Made by a program: the position numbers and the translations under genes. The notes under the pieces were generated by a model. It ran no database searches. It was not told the origin of the DNA and saw only the letters and a list, made by a program, of their open reading frames with translations. This document shows positions 35,901 through 47,674 of a stretch of DNA of 64,000 bases, piece after piece. The DNA is taken from the NCBI RefSeq assembly GCF_018320785.1, contig NC_054869.1, forward strand, positions 14,890,698-14,954,697, in the 5' to 3' direction. Each line of letters starts with the position of its first letter. Positions within the stretch are counted from its first letter, which is position 1. The DNA is from Cheilinus undulatus (taxonomy: Eukaryota; Chordata; Actinopteri; Labriformes; Labridae).

Positions 35901-38900
35901 AATAGAGACACCACTCTGGGATGGGCTGTAAATCTCTTTGTTGGCTGGTACAGAGCTGTGAGACCTCAAATTGTCCCAGACATTTACAAAACCCTCTGGA
36001 TTAGACCTCACCTGCCCCGTACTCTCACCTGGTGGTGACGTTGACCTTTTTAAGAGGTCATCAGGGACTGAAAATACAAACTCATTCTTATTCGGCCTAA
36101 CGGAGAGTATGGGCATTTTATATTTTGTTTTATTTTTAGGCTGCCAAAATGTTTGTTACTTTTACAGATCTATGATACAATCTCTGTTATTTGAATGATG
36201 ATGGTGTCCATAGATACTGAAATTTCAATTGCAGGCAAACTCCAGCACACAATTGTACATAACTTGTGAGGGTGTGCAGGATTCTGTTTGTGATTTTTGA
36301 TGACAATAAACAAAAAAATCATTATTAAATGTCTGGGACTGCTATTTTTGTCGCTGTGGTATCAAAATGAGTATAAATGTGTTCTAAAATCTGGTATCAT
36401 AGAAACTTCACTAGGAACAAGCTAGATTAGCATAGACACTGCCAAGATGTTAACATTTTTAATCATGATGAAAGTGGGAAGTGGGTTCTAGATTGCATTT
36501 CTCTGCTGGAAACTGTGGCAACCAGTTGAATTTAATGTGTACCTGTAATGTCAATACAATACAATACAATACAATACAATAACTTTATTTATCCTTTTTT
36601 CCTTTTTTTCCTCTATGTTACCATGGAAACATGTAAAATCCAGGATGGCGGCATCCATGGAGGGGACCCTCCCTATGTATGAATTAAAGGTTTATTCTGA
36701 GTTGTTTTTTTCAAAATAGCTATTTTTGAATTTAGATGACTAAACACTTATTTAGATAGACCGTCTTAGAAATGTTTTGCTTTATTTTACCAAGTTTGTT
36801 CAGCTAAATGCTACTAGGCTAAATATTACACACTGCACCTTTAATGTTAGAGTAATTGACTTCCTGTTTAGATATACACCTGCTCTTATTTTAAAGGGGA
36901 ATAATGGATCTTTGGGTAGATCGAAGATTATAACACAAACTTAAGAATGACAAAAGGAATTTGTTATGAATTAAAAAGGAAACAAAGGAATGGTAAAAAG
37001 GTTCATGTTCAATAACACAAGGTGAGGATGAACCTTACTTGTCCAATGAGCTGAGTTTTTTTTTCAAGTGAAATGAGACATCAAGGAGCAGTAATGCACT
37101 TATTTTGTGTCACTGTGGCTGCAGGGAGACACTGCAATGGTATTATCACTGCAACACTACAATAAATGTGCAATAAAGCATGCAATTAATAGAAACTGAT
37201 GACTAATTCTGGACCTTACTTGCATCATGACTAATGCCGACAGCCCTAAAATAAATGCATCATTTAAATATACAGATGATTTTGGTGGTGGCTTTGTCTG
37301 GTTCTTCTTCTCTGCACTAAAAATGATAGTTCATGTGTGCAGTGTTTTTTAAGCAGCGAAAAATTGATTTACGGTTTAAAACGCTTTCATATAACATGGC
37401 CCAATTAAGCAAAATAAAAGTTAAGCAAAACTGTAATGGATTGGAGCATAAACACGTGTACTCGCCATTACCAACATCATTTAGCATTATCGAATGTATT
37501 TCTGATACTGATACTGGAATAAGAATGAGTCTACTATGATATCAGTGTCGGCAGATCATGATTTTGTAACTGTGGGGCAGAGTCTAGGACAAACTGTACA
37601 ACAGGAACGGAATTTCTTAAATTTGTTTATCCTTAAACTGTAATAGTGTGCTTTAAGGGCTGAAGTTTTAGGGCTGAACTACATTTAAATATTGGTCTCA
37701 ATATTGGTACTGGCTTTTATTTTTATTTTTTTCAAAACACTGGCATATCAGATAGCAAAAATCCAATATCCTGCATCCCCACTGTTTCCCTATGATAATG
37801 AGTCAGGCCGGCCACTACAGGATTTTAAACCTGATCTGAGGAAAGATTTGCCTCCCCCAACGTTTGTGGGGGCGTATCCCTACCGGCGCCTGTTGCAAAC
37901 CATTATTTGTCTAAATAATCTGCATGTGTGTGGTGTAAACATGATTATTTTACTGCTCCAAATCACGTCATATCCTCCCAGACTCCGAATTGTAAATATC
38001 AAACATGTTTGATATTTACGATTGTAGGTCGTGGTGCCTCTGATGGAGTACCCACAACAACCAATAAGAGCAAGCAAATGGGGGAGCATCACCAGCCAAA
38101 TCAAACGTAATTTCACTGCTCATTACCATAAACACAACTGTAGCTTCATTCCAACCAGGATTTTCATCCTGAGTCTTTCCCTTGTTTTAGGATTTTAGCT
38201 GCACCTGTGATGAATGTTAGGACAGCCTGTTGTGGAGAGACAGCGAGAGAGTATATCGACAGACAGCCATGTTTGTTTGTTTTTCTGAAGTCACGTGATC
38301 ACACGAGGTCGCTTGCAGGTTGGCAGGTGTGTGGTCTCCAGTGATCTGACAGTTTAGCTGAGTCGTCTAGTGTGGGCGCTCAGAGGATTAAGGAGCAAAA
38401 ACTGTTTGAAATTGTCCTCATGTCTGTGGTCTCCCACATTTTAAAAATTGTTTAAGATTTAAAAATCGTCCAGTGTGTGGCCGGCCTTAGTGTCTCAAGA
38501 TCTATACAATCTTCATTTTTTTAAAAAGGTACGGATGCACTCCTCTCTTTTGTCCCTTATCCATGTTCAATTGTATATTTTGTTCTATCCAAGGTCCTAA
38601 CTGCAACATTTTTCATTAATAAAATTGAGCAGTTTAAATTTTTCCAGAATGTGAGTTGCGATTTTTAATTTAACCTGATTTTTTGTTCCCAAGGACAGAC
38701 CAGAAAAAAAACACTGTTCCAACCTAGTTCACAGAATGTCAGGGGATCCAAAATAGTATGGAGAACTGTGTTATTAACTAAAGAACTGCTTAAGGTCACT
38801 GTTTAGTTTCCCTTTTTCATTATTCAAAAAATTGGTTTAATTAAAGATATATTGCATACATCACTGAAAAAATGAAGTGATGGTGAAGTAATCTATCAGT

Positions 38901-41900
38901 GATTTGAAACACAAAGCATAGCGTGTCATTAATCAGACAGTTATCTGCAGTTCATGTGGAGTTTACTGTTGCAGTTTTCATTAGTCATCAGCGTCATGCA
39001 CTGAAGCAGACATCCACACAGGCTCTCTGGATAACAATAACAGTCAGGAAAGAAGCTTGGGAGTGAACCAACATTCCTCAAACACTTCAAACATGCAGGG
39101 AGGAGCTTTTCACTGAGTGATGTAATGAAAGTTAGTCTGGGCCTAATTCAAACATTCCTCATTTCCCTCCCTTAACCCAACAGGCCAAGTAAAACAATCG
39201 CTAGCTAAAGTCTGAGCACAACAACACAGAGATCAACCGCGCTATGGCCATTAAGGAAAGTGCTGGTTGATCTCGTCTTGCAGCTCAGTCAACAGGACAT
39301 AGACAATGCATAGTTACGGTTATTAACAGAATAACAGGGTGTACATGTTCTGTTCTGTTTGTGCAGAATAAAGCGCCGTGCCCGATGAACGCTGTCACCG
39401 GTCCTGCTGGGCAGGTTCCCTCAGTTAACCGTCAAGGGCATTTCTCCTGTCTCATGTCTAATCATTAACAGAAGTGTGCATCTATCCTGTGAGAGGACAC
39501 TAGATGAGGTTCAGCTGATAATATGAGGATGTATCAGAAATGTAAATACAGATGACTTCCTCCATAATATCATCCAACACTCTAAAAACTGTTCAACCAT
39601 AATAATTCATTTTAAATAGCACCATTACAGAGTTTAACCTTCAGGCAAACAAAAACTTTATGAGCTCATATTTTGTTTGAACTTCTGAAAGTGTACTTTG
39701 AGTTAGATTTATAAAGAAAAAAGTTAAAATAAACTTCTAGATCACATAAGTTTTTAGTTTCACTGCTCTTTTATTGTTTATGAAACATAGTGGCTCAGGT
39801 GTCTCAACAAGTGAGCTCATTCTGGGGAGCAACTTAGCAACCGAAAACAATACAGTAACTCAATATTCAGCCCTGAAAACAATATTCAATTCACAGAAGT
39901 ATCATAGGTTATTATTATCATGGACACATCATTTCAGGTCTTTTCTTGAGAAATTATACCAAAGATTTACAAGGATCTAGCTGTAGTTTTTAAAAGCTTT
40001 TAGTAAGTCATTGTAACACTACTTGTTGATAAAGGCACAATATGTAAAGTTTTAAAAAGCCAGAATCAACTTGAAGATAGATAAATCTATTGTTATATAT
40101 ATGATTAAGGTACTTACATTAACTCAAATAATTCCAATAGTTTTCAAAGAAGTAAATTCCTTACATTGTCTAGATGTAACTAGGAGTTTAGATTGTTAAT
40201 TTTTAATCAATATTCCTTTTGAGCTTGAGTTCAAAAAGTTATAAAGGTCATCATTCCATCTTTTTAGTGCTAAAATAAACATTATTCATCTTCACAACTG
40301 TGATTATTTAAGTTTCTTGTTAACAACAGAATTGACAACACCATAACATTTTATTTACATTTACCTGAGAGTGGTTTAGTCTCTGACCTCCTTTCTTCCA
40401 ATATAAACCACCTCACTTGGTGCAATCATCTGCTCACAAGGCTTTTCTTATCACTGCTATACAGACTATACCCAGCCTTTCCTATCCTTTTCTCCAGATG
40501 ACATAACTGTCTCAGCTCGGATCTCTACCTGCCTTGCTGATATATAAATGGATGGAGGAATGTCACCTTCACTTCAATCTGTCCAAGACTGAGCTTTCTG
40601 TCATTCCAGTCAGTCCCACTATACAAAAAAAGATCAATATTCATCTTGGATCAAATAAACTCATGCCCACTAAGCCTGCCCAGAATCTGGTTGTCATGAT
40701 TAATGACCAGCTAACCTTCCAGGTTCATGTGGCCTTGATTGCTCAGCCTTGCCATTTACTCTCTTTAACATCAGAAGGCTCAGATCCTCCCTCACAGAGC
40801 ATGCAACACAGCTCCTGGTACAGGCTCTTGTAATATTGCACAACTTGTTTCTGGCAGGCCTCCCTGCATGCACATTTAAACCTCTGCAGATGATCCAGAG
40901 CACAGCTGAATGTCTGGTCCTCAACCAACCCACGACAGTACACGTCACTCCACTGTTCATCTCCATGCTGACTTTCAGTTGCAGCGTGCATCAAAACCCT
41001 ACACATTACCTAAGCAGTAAGTAAAACTATTCCTGTTTACCTGGAATCCCACATCCAGGTCTACACTCCCTCTTGTCCACTATGCTTGGCTAGCAAAAGG
41101 CGGCCAGTATTTCCATCATGAGAGCCCTAAGTCACAAGCTTGATTCTTCTCATCTGTTGTCCCCCAATGGTGGAATAATTTACCCAACTCCATTCGATCA
41201 GAGCCCCTTGCTACTCTCAAAAGAATTCTAAAGACCCAAAACTTTAGAAAACCCTATTCATTTAGCTAGACTCTTCTCTGCTGTTGTCCCGTAGGAGAAT
41301 GAGTCTCTCAAATACAGCTGGCTTGCACTGTCCCATTCTAGATCTGAGGAGAGCTCTTAGTGAGCAACCCAGCACTTGGTACTGTGGCCATTATTTGTTG
41401 GTGAAGAAAAATTAATTGATGGTGATGAAACGAGGTCTCCCGTTAATTATTGGTTGTTTTATTGCTGATGTTTATCATTAAAAACAAAAAACTCTACAGC
41501 CTATGTGCACAGCCTCTTGCACTGTATGCCAGAACCTCAGCCCAGTCCGATTAGACTTTGTGGTAGTTCACAATGTTGTTTCCTCCTGTCTAGATCTCGT
41601 ACCAATTCCCGTTTGGATAAAAGCATCTACTAAATGAGATTGTACCATCATAATACAACCGTCTGTCCCCTTGTTTTATATCATTGTATGCTGAACACAG
41701 ATTTCAACACTGCATTCATATTTTTCACTAATGGGACTTGCTACAAAGTTTGGGAGCACTTTCAGTGCTGATCTGAGCAGATGAAGAAGAAAACTGTCCT
41801 GAAGTAGCTGAAGCCAGTGCTATGATTGCATGCCACTCCAAGCGCAGCTGGAGTTGAAGGTAATGTATTATGTTTTAGTTTAATACACACTGCTGATGTG

Positions 41901-44900
41901 CTTTAGCTTATGTTAAAATGTTACTGACTATCAGGTATTGGAAAAATGCACTAATAGGTTGTAATGTACCTGGGTTTCATCTCCATCCCAAGTTGTACCA
42001 GGACGTGTCTTGTCATGGCAGCTATCTATCACGACACATGCAGTGGAAACTCCAGATAATCATCAAAGACGACAACAACATAAGGAAACGGGAATTGCTA
42101 CTGGAAGTTGCTGTATCTCATGTTTTGAGCTCAGTTGTGATGGACCACTTTTGGTCTCTGCCATTGGCTGCAAGTTCTGTTGCCCAAGCTCCCCTGTGAC
42201 ATACAAACACATCTATTTAACTTGTTTGTCTTGACTATGGTACAGTCGGGGTTTACTGTATAGCAGGTAATCACTTCCATGATTCCTGCTACTCTGCAAG
42301 TCATGTTATTGCTTTGATTGAGAGACCCCTGGCAGTAGAATTTACATGGCATAACTAAGGGGAATTGTTAATTTGTAGTTTTCTGACATTCCTGAGCCAT
42401 TTCAACATTAAAAACAATAATTAATGTGTTTCCCGAGCCAACTAGGTCTGTCATTTATTGTTTGATAAACTGTGTTAATAAATACTACAGATTTCTTGTA
42501 CAAACTGAAAACTATACCCCTTTGACCTAATTTTGTATTAAAAAACAATCTTTTGTACTTTAAGAATAGCAGAGCTTTCTTCTAGCAGAAAAACAAAGTT
42601 CTCAATGTCACACTCTGTCTCAGCTCTGAGGGCCTCCAGGATGGAAATCTAACACCCCACGCATCAGTGCCAAACCAGCAACATCCCATACCCACACTGC
42701 ATACTGGATCCTGAAGGAGACAGAGGGAGGAGGCCAGGAGAGAGACAATGAGAGTAAAGGCATTCAGACTAGGAGTGTAGAGACTGAACTTTGCCATTAA
42801 AGTGTACAGTAAAAACAGCCTGAGCAAACACAAGATAACGTTTCAGATATGATGGTACAATAAAGAAGTGAATGAGTTCACACATGCTGCAGGCTGCCTT
42901 TGGTGAAGAGATTACTGAGTTTTCCACATCACTCAGTCTTTACCAAAGGTCGTTTTTGAATAAAAGGAATGGTTTCAGGAAGTTTTACCAGGGTGGGAAA
43001 CATTTCTACGAGTCTATATTAAACTCTTTATTTTTAGAAGACCCATTACATAAGAGGGTGCGCAAATAGAGATTTAACGCTACTGCAATGTTTTATTGTG
43101 ACGCCTGTTACACCCATGTCACGCCCACGCTACGTAGTACCACAGATGTCATTCTGACTCATTCCTGGGTGTGCACAGTCGATCTGTTGTACACCAGTAA
43201 ATAGCCCCGAAGAATGTACGGGATCAACAGCAGCAGTGTGGGAAATGATTTTCAGATAGGTGTCAATTACAAGGCTGGTGGTGACAGAGATGGCTTTCTA
43301 CATATTTACAAAGAATACCGCTAAAGTGTCACACAAACATAAGGGCTGGTCTACAAAGAGGAAGAAGACACAGGGGAGTAATGACATCAGAGTTATCTTG
43401 GTCTGTTTTTCCCACAGTCCCCAAAGTTTCTGTGTTTCGTCTCAGACGCTGATAAGAAGAGGGAGGGGAGAGAGATTCCATCTAAGTCAACATTTTAAGG
43501 TTAATAGCTTTTTTCCATTTTGAGACCTGTAAACAGTACTCTGTTTGAAGGAGGATATCTCCACAAAAGGCTTCCTGGGAAAAATGCATGATTCATTTGA
43601 GTAAACTCAAGCTGAAAACACACGTAGAAACTTTTATTTGCTTTAAACTCAAGAATATAGAAATCAACTGGTAGGCTTAATACTTTGTTTTTCTTATCTC
43701 TACAAATGCAGGACAATGTCCAAAGTTGTTGCCATGAGTTGTTCAAGAAAAAAAATTTAATTACATAAAGCTTTATGAGTTTTTTATTGTTTGTTTGCTT
43801 TTTGTAGGAGAACAGATGAAATGCTGCACATTTGCAGTGGCTTTAATGGGCTTCAAATTCAAATTGGATGCCTCAGGTAACAATTACAGTTTAAAAATAG
43901 CATTTTCATAACAATTAGTTAAGCAATTGAAATGCTCTTATTATTCAGAATGAATCATCCCAATCACTGGATGCAAAAAAACACAAAAAAACAAAAAAAC
44001 AAAAAGAAAGAAAGTGAGAAAAAGTAAGCCACAGCAGTTTTGTAATGGTTTAAAGAGGGTAAAATCTATGTTTAGTTTCATCTAGGTGTGTTTTAAAAAC
44101 TCAAGAAGTGAAGTCATTGGTTTGACTTCTATGAGTCAAACGTGACATATTGAACTACAGGTTTATAGGACTGAGATATACAAATTGTTTGAAAAATGTG
44201 TTGTATATTTGTCACAGTTAGAGTGAGTGGGTCTTGCACAAATTGTTTTGGAGGGGTCTACAGCTATTAACACACAGGGGAATCAAGACAGGCCAAGTCA
44301 GGGTAAATACAGAACATACTAAATTAAATTCAGTACCTTTTAGGAACTTTTTCAAGATTGTCTTTACACATTTTAAGACCCTATCACACCTTCAATTTTT
44401 AAACCATTATATAAACAGCACAGTTATGCAAGTGTCTTGTGTAGTATTTTTCATTTAAGTATGGTTTCTTGAAGCGTTTGAGATTAGAATACAAGAAAAA
44501 GACCCCAGATTGGTATTATAAAGCTGCTGACAATAGAACATCAGATTATTTTATTTTTACTTAAATGACCTAGAGTAGCTATAACACAATTTTAAATATG
44601 TCATGTTTTGCACTGCAGTTAAAACTACAACAGCAAATATTTAGGGCTTGAGAAAAATCAAATGCATTATTGCGTATTTCAGCATACAATATTCTTTAAT
44701 TCAGATTTTGATGCACTGATGTGTCCATGATCATTTTACTATTGCAGCTGATAAGCTACAGCTTACTATAGTTAAGTTATATCAAATTTAGGACTGTCAG
44801 AACATCATAAATCCTAATGGCTGTTAATCTCAGATTTTATGTAGTTATTCGCGATTAATCACACCCTAGTAATCAAATTTGAAATTTCCTTATTGTGCAT

Positions 44901-46376
44901 TTAAAATTGTTATTGTGTCATTTTGGATTTTTTTACTGTTAACTAAGGGTCATGACTTCCTGTTTGGAAACAGACCTACTAACCGCAGAAGAAAAAACTA
45001 TCGATGGATTTAAAGAAAATAAGGTCATGGTAGAAAGGTAAAAATTTGATATCATTAGGTGCTGATGACTTTTCACTTGACTGACATGTTTGAAAGTTTT
45101 TTGAAGTGAAATGAGACATGAAGGAGCAGTGGAGGATTTAGTCCATTTTACACTGAGGCTGTAGGGAGAGGCTGCAATGGCTTAACAAAGGAGAAATTAA
45201 AGAGACAGTGAATCATGCAATTACAATAATTCAGTGCCCTAAATGCAAATTGTAGTTAATTGCGATTAATCCTGACAACCCAAATTAATTCTTATAATTT
45301 ATCTCAATAAGTCAGGGTGTAGTGTGAATTCTCACAGCATACACGCTTAGTAGGCTAAAACAAAATATAAGGGAGGCCTTTTTTAAACTTTCCAGTTACA
45401 GAATTAAGGCCTCGTAGTCTTGAATTTAAGACTTTTTAAAACTCTTTAAAGGGATAAATTTTCACCAAATTGATTTTTCAACTTTAAATACTTTTTATGG
45501 CCCTGCGAGTTGAAGAAAAGTGTGCAGGCTTATTAGTCAACATTTCAGTAGGTGGTACTGGACTGTATGTGGACTATTTTCATACTAGGAAAGTTTGCAG
45601 AGTGTAATACTTGTAATTTGTCTTTTTTAATCATGGCAAAGTTTCCTAACTAGAAAATTTGCTTCCAAGTTTACTTTCTGGTTTAATGCAACTACAATAC
45701 ATGAGAAACACTTTAACAAGGAACATTATCTTGTAAATGAAAATTAACCTTTTAAAAAGGGAAACACCTACAAGAATACATTCCTCAACACAAAGTGGCC
45801 ATCAACGTGTTGTGCTATTTTTAACCCTTTCTTCCCCTCTAATGTAGCCTCATTTCCCCAGATAAAGTTATATTTCACTGTAAATTTGTGCAGGGTTGAA
45901 GCGCCAAAACAAGAAACAAACTTGAGGAGACTTGAGTGAAGTTTGCTCATAGCTTCCAGCCAAACATGCTGTGGGTGTTCTGGGTAAGTCTGCAACATGT
46001 TGGGGCCTATACAAAAGTGTACTCACTCTGTCTTTTTGCGGGTGTTGTTATCATGGAGATCCAGCAGGTTCACCACAGCCTGACCCAGGAACTTGTCGAG
46101 CCCCACCTGAGCCCGGTGCATTACTATGATATACAGGGTACAGCGTTCAGCGTTTCCTGGGTGGAAGAGCGGCAGGTCAAACGAAGCCTCTTCTTTCCAC
46201 ACAGGAGCGACACTTTTCTCGGCTACGGAGGTCGAAAACTTATCTTTGGCCACCTGGATGATGGCGTAGGCGTCGTTGCTGCCATTTTTACCCTTCGCGC
46301 GGAGGTTACGAGCCTGATGAACCGTTACCTGGACACTCGTAGGAAACCACTGCTGGCTCTGGTCGGCCAGAGACAT
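26941..46376 (-). CDS. rab11fip1: Rab11 family-interacting protein 1 (Rab-coupling protein), six coding exons
   Basis: Class I Rab11-FIP: an effector that joins GTP-bound Rab11 (and Rab25) on recycling endosomes to membrane phospholipid. Exons on the minus strand: 46376-46027, 33437-33001, 32870-31964, 30884-29178, 28827-28740, 27144-26941. All have GT/AG borders; phases chain without a break and the total is 3693 nt, 1230 residues plus TAA. Residues ~10-105 are the C2 domain (VQVTVHQARNL, GSNDAYAIIQV, SVAPVWKEEASF). Residues ~117-170 contain MRNN-like FLRNNMSASMFDLSM, highly conserved in the family. Residues ~362-467 form a 100-residue E/R/K-rich helix. NPF occurs near 515, NPAY near 667, DPF near 920, 976 and 1075, and DPW near 931. 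The final exon is the FIP Rab11-binding domain with YIDNLLVRVIEE. Length fits the long isoform (human about 1280). FIP2 and FIP5 are alternatives, but sequence style and the adgra2 neighbour favour FIP1. Confidence 0.93.
27416..27560 (+). repeat. possible tRNA-derived SINE remnant in the last intron of rab11fip1
   Basis: GCAATAGCTCAGCCTGCTGA resembles a pol III A box and GGTGCCGGTTCACC a weakened B box about 45 bp further on, a spacing usual for tRNA-derived SINEs of fish. The cloverleaf is not intact, so this is not a tRNA gene. Boundaries uncertain. Confidence 0.35.
35832..36163 (-). CDS. unrecognised ORF inside rab11fip1 intron 1, host-gene strand
   Basis: The frame is open from a stop near 36158 to a stop at 35834 (about 107 codons; first ATG at 36116 gives 94 residues). 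The product is Ser/Pro-rich and looks protein-like rather than random: it includes KMPILSVRPNKNEFVFSVP, PDDLLKRSTSPPGE, NVWDNLRSHSS and SIPQPGQRNSSL. A second frame follows directly (35806-35606, SLSDMKAGCLDIFEEGCC). I do not recognise either. It could be an alternative or cassette exon of rab11fip1, a decayed gene or retrocopy, or a repeat-encoded fragment. A TTTTGGCAG acceptor-like site stands at about 36141, but a convincing donor is not obvious. Confidence 0.3.
36552..36581. repeat. (CAATA)6 pentanucleotide repeat
   Basis: Tandem CAATA units followed by ACTTTATTTATCC, a combination often seen at ends of fish interspersed repeats. Confidence 0.85.
36865..37250. mobile_element. copy A of a dispersed MITE family
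   Basis: Shares TTGTCCAATGAGCT, GTGAAATGAGACAT-AAGGAGCAGT and GGCTGCAGGGAGA-CTGCAATGG blocks, in the same order and orientation, with 44804-45290 and 59100-59640, and ends GCCGACAGCCCTAA like the CTGACA(A/G)CCC ends of the others. No frame. Confidence 0.55.
37500..37790. mobile_element. copy of the GATGCA-ended MITE family
   Basis: Contains GCTGAAGTTTTAGGGCTGAA, CTACATTTAAATATTGGTCT and AATCCAATATCCTGCATCCC, aligning with 13990-14133. The left boundary is unclear. Confidence 0.45.
37803..38489. mobile_element. ~690-bp non-autonomous DNA transposon with AGGCCGGCCAC termini
   Basis: The left edge AGGCCGGCCACTACAGGATT and the right edge, reverse-complemented AAGGCCGGCCACACACTGGA, form imperfect terminal inverted repeats. 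A 28-bp perfect palindrome lies inside. No coding frame and no clean target duplication found. Confidence 0.5.
37992..38019. repeat. 28-bp perfect palindrome
   Basis: Two 14-bp arms (GTAAATATCAAACA and its reverse complement) with no spacer. Lies inside the AGGCCGGCCAC-ended element. Confidence 0.9.
40490..41645 (+). mobile_element. 3' part of an L2/CR1/Rex1-like LINE, degraded
   Basis: The plus-strand translation includes WMEECHLHFNLSKTELSVIP, KPAQNLVVMINDQLTF, HATQLLVQALVILHNLFLAG, LPACTFKPLQMIQSTAECLV and, after frame changes, VVPQWWNNLPNSIRSEPLA-like text: the thumb and C-terminal part of a reverse transcriptase common in fish genomes. It ends with GGATAAAAGCATCTACTAAA, a conserved 3' tail of these LINEs. 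Frameshifted and 5'-truncated. Confidence 0.8.
44804..45290. mobile_element. copy B of the dispersed MITE family
   Basis: Starts GGACTGTCAGAACATC and ends GATTAATCCTGACAACCC, giving short inverted termini. The core blocks match copies A (36865-37250) and C (59100-59640). Confidence 0.55.
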
Positions 46377-46599
46377 CGCGAAAGTCCGGTAAGCTTTACC
46401 AAAAGTTAGTCCCTGCTGTCTTAATAGTAGCTTTCTACCTTTATTTGTCGGTTAACCTATTCCTAAGCTAGGTTTCCTTCCTTTGGCGTCTTCTGTGGCT
46501 GGTGGTTTAGAGTTACCTAGCTCGCCTTCAGTTCAGGAAGCTCAGGTTGATGTCGTAATACCTCTCCCTCCTCTTCGTAGCGATATACCTAAGCCTCTA

Positions 46600-46860
46600 A
46601 TAACACTTTAGTTGAGCTAAAACTCGGCAAAACAACCTGAAGCTAGTACTAACCCGTGTAACCCGACCAAAACATAACGCTGGTGTGACTAATTCCTTTA
46701 AGAGGCTTTCATGAAAACATTTTCCACTGCCTTGCCTCCGCTTAGTAAAACAACTTACTTCCCTGATGTTGTGAGTTTCCACCCATACTCTACAAAGCGC
46801 GGTCTGATTGGCTTAGACTTCTGTCAGCTACAAAAGTCAGCCAGTGATTGGACAGTGTAG
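46600..46860 (-). promoter_or_regulatory. rab11fip1: candidate rab11fip1 promoter with two CCAAT boxes
   Basis: On the minus strand, CCAAT occurs at 46811-46807 and 46851-46847, 40 bp apart and 430-475 bp upstream of the start codon. No TATA box is evident. Inferred from motif position only; the transcription start is unknown. Confidence 0.3.
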
Positions 46861-47674
46861 GAGGAAGGCGTTGTGACATTGTGGACCGTTAAGCAGCATT
46901 TCCAAGCACTGATCAGGAGTCAGTTTGGTGGAGTTGAAGTCATTGAGGAATTGCTCAAGATTACACATAACACTGAACTGAGTTCAGCGATGCTCATTTA
47001 GCATCAAATTAATCGTCAGTTTATTTTGGGTCTATAATTTAAAGAAATTGAATATTGATATTGTAAATAGAAGTGAACAAGAGATTGCCCTCACATTTAA
47101 TTTAATAGGGAAAACCGATAGAAAATGTTGATAACCATTTGTTGTTAAAGGAAGCTGAATTCAGATAATGACTGACATTATGAAATGTGACCATATTACT
47201 GTTGAAAGTCATGCAGGTAGACACAGCTCATTCCTGATAGTGAAATATCTTCACCCAGCCTTTGATTAAATAATTTAACACAACTGGTTTCAGGTAATAG
47301 TCCATTATTAGCTCATAGATACTGGAGTCTGCTGTTAAGAACAAGTGTTTCATAACTATTTACCTTGTGGGTTTGTGTAGGCTCACACTGATGACCACTC
47401 AACAGTCAAAGAGTGTCAGAAACTAGAACTTCCTTAGCCATGTTTCTAAAATTTGATGCCAAAATATCCTGCACTGTCTCGTTACCTTTTTACCTACAGA
47501 TTGTAACAGAAGGGAAAAATGGCAAAATTTCTTATCTTAAATGCACATTTGCAATAATTAATGTAAATTATGTCCATTCAGCATTCTGGCACCCTTTGCA
47601 CACTCTGTAATCATAGCATCATTGCACACAGATGGTATTTACTGGTTAAAATACCTAACAAGAGCTTGTACATA

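Larger units (their letters stand above)
33438..46026. other. rab11fip1: rab11fip1 intron 1 (12.6 kb), repeat-rich
   Basis: Contains the ORF at 35832-36163, several MITEs (36865-38489), a LINE fragment (40490-41645), simple repeats and an A-rich tract (43975-44008). Stretches 33440-35830, 38490-40490 and 41650-44800 show no feature I can support beyond AT-rich intron DNA. Confidence 0.6.
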
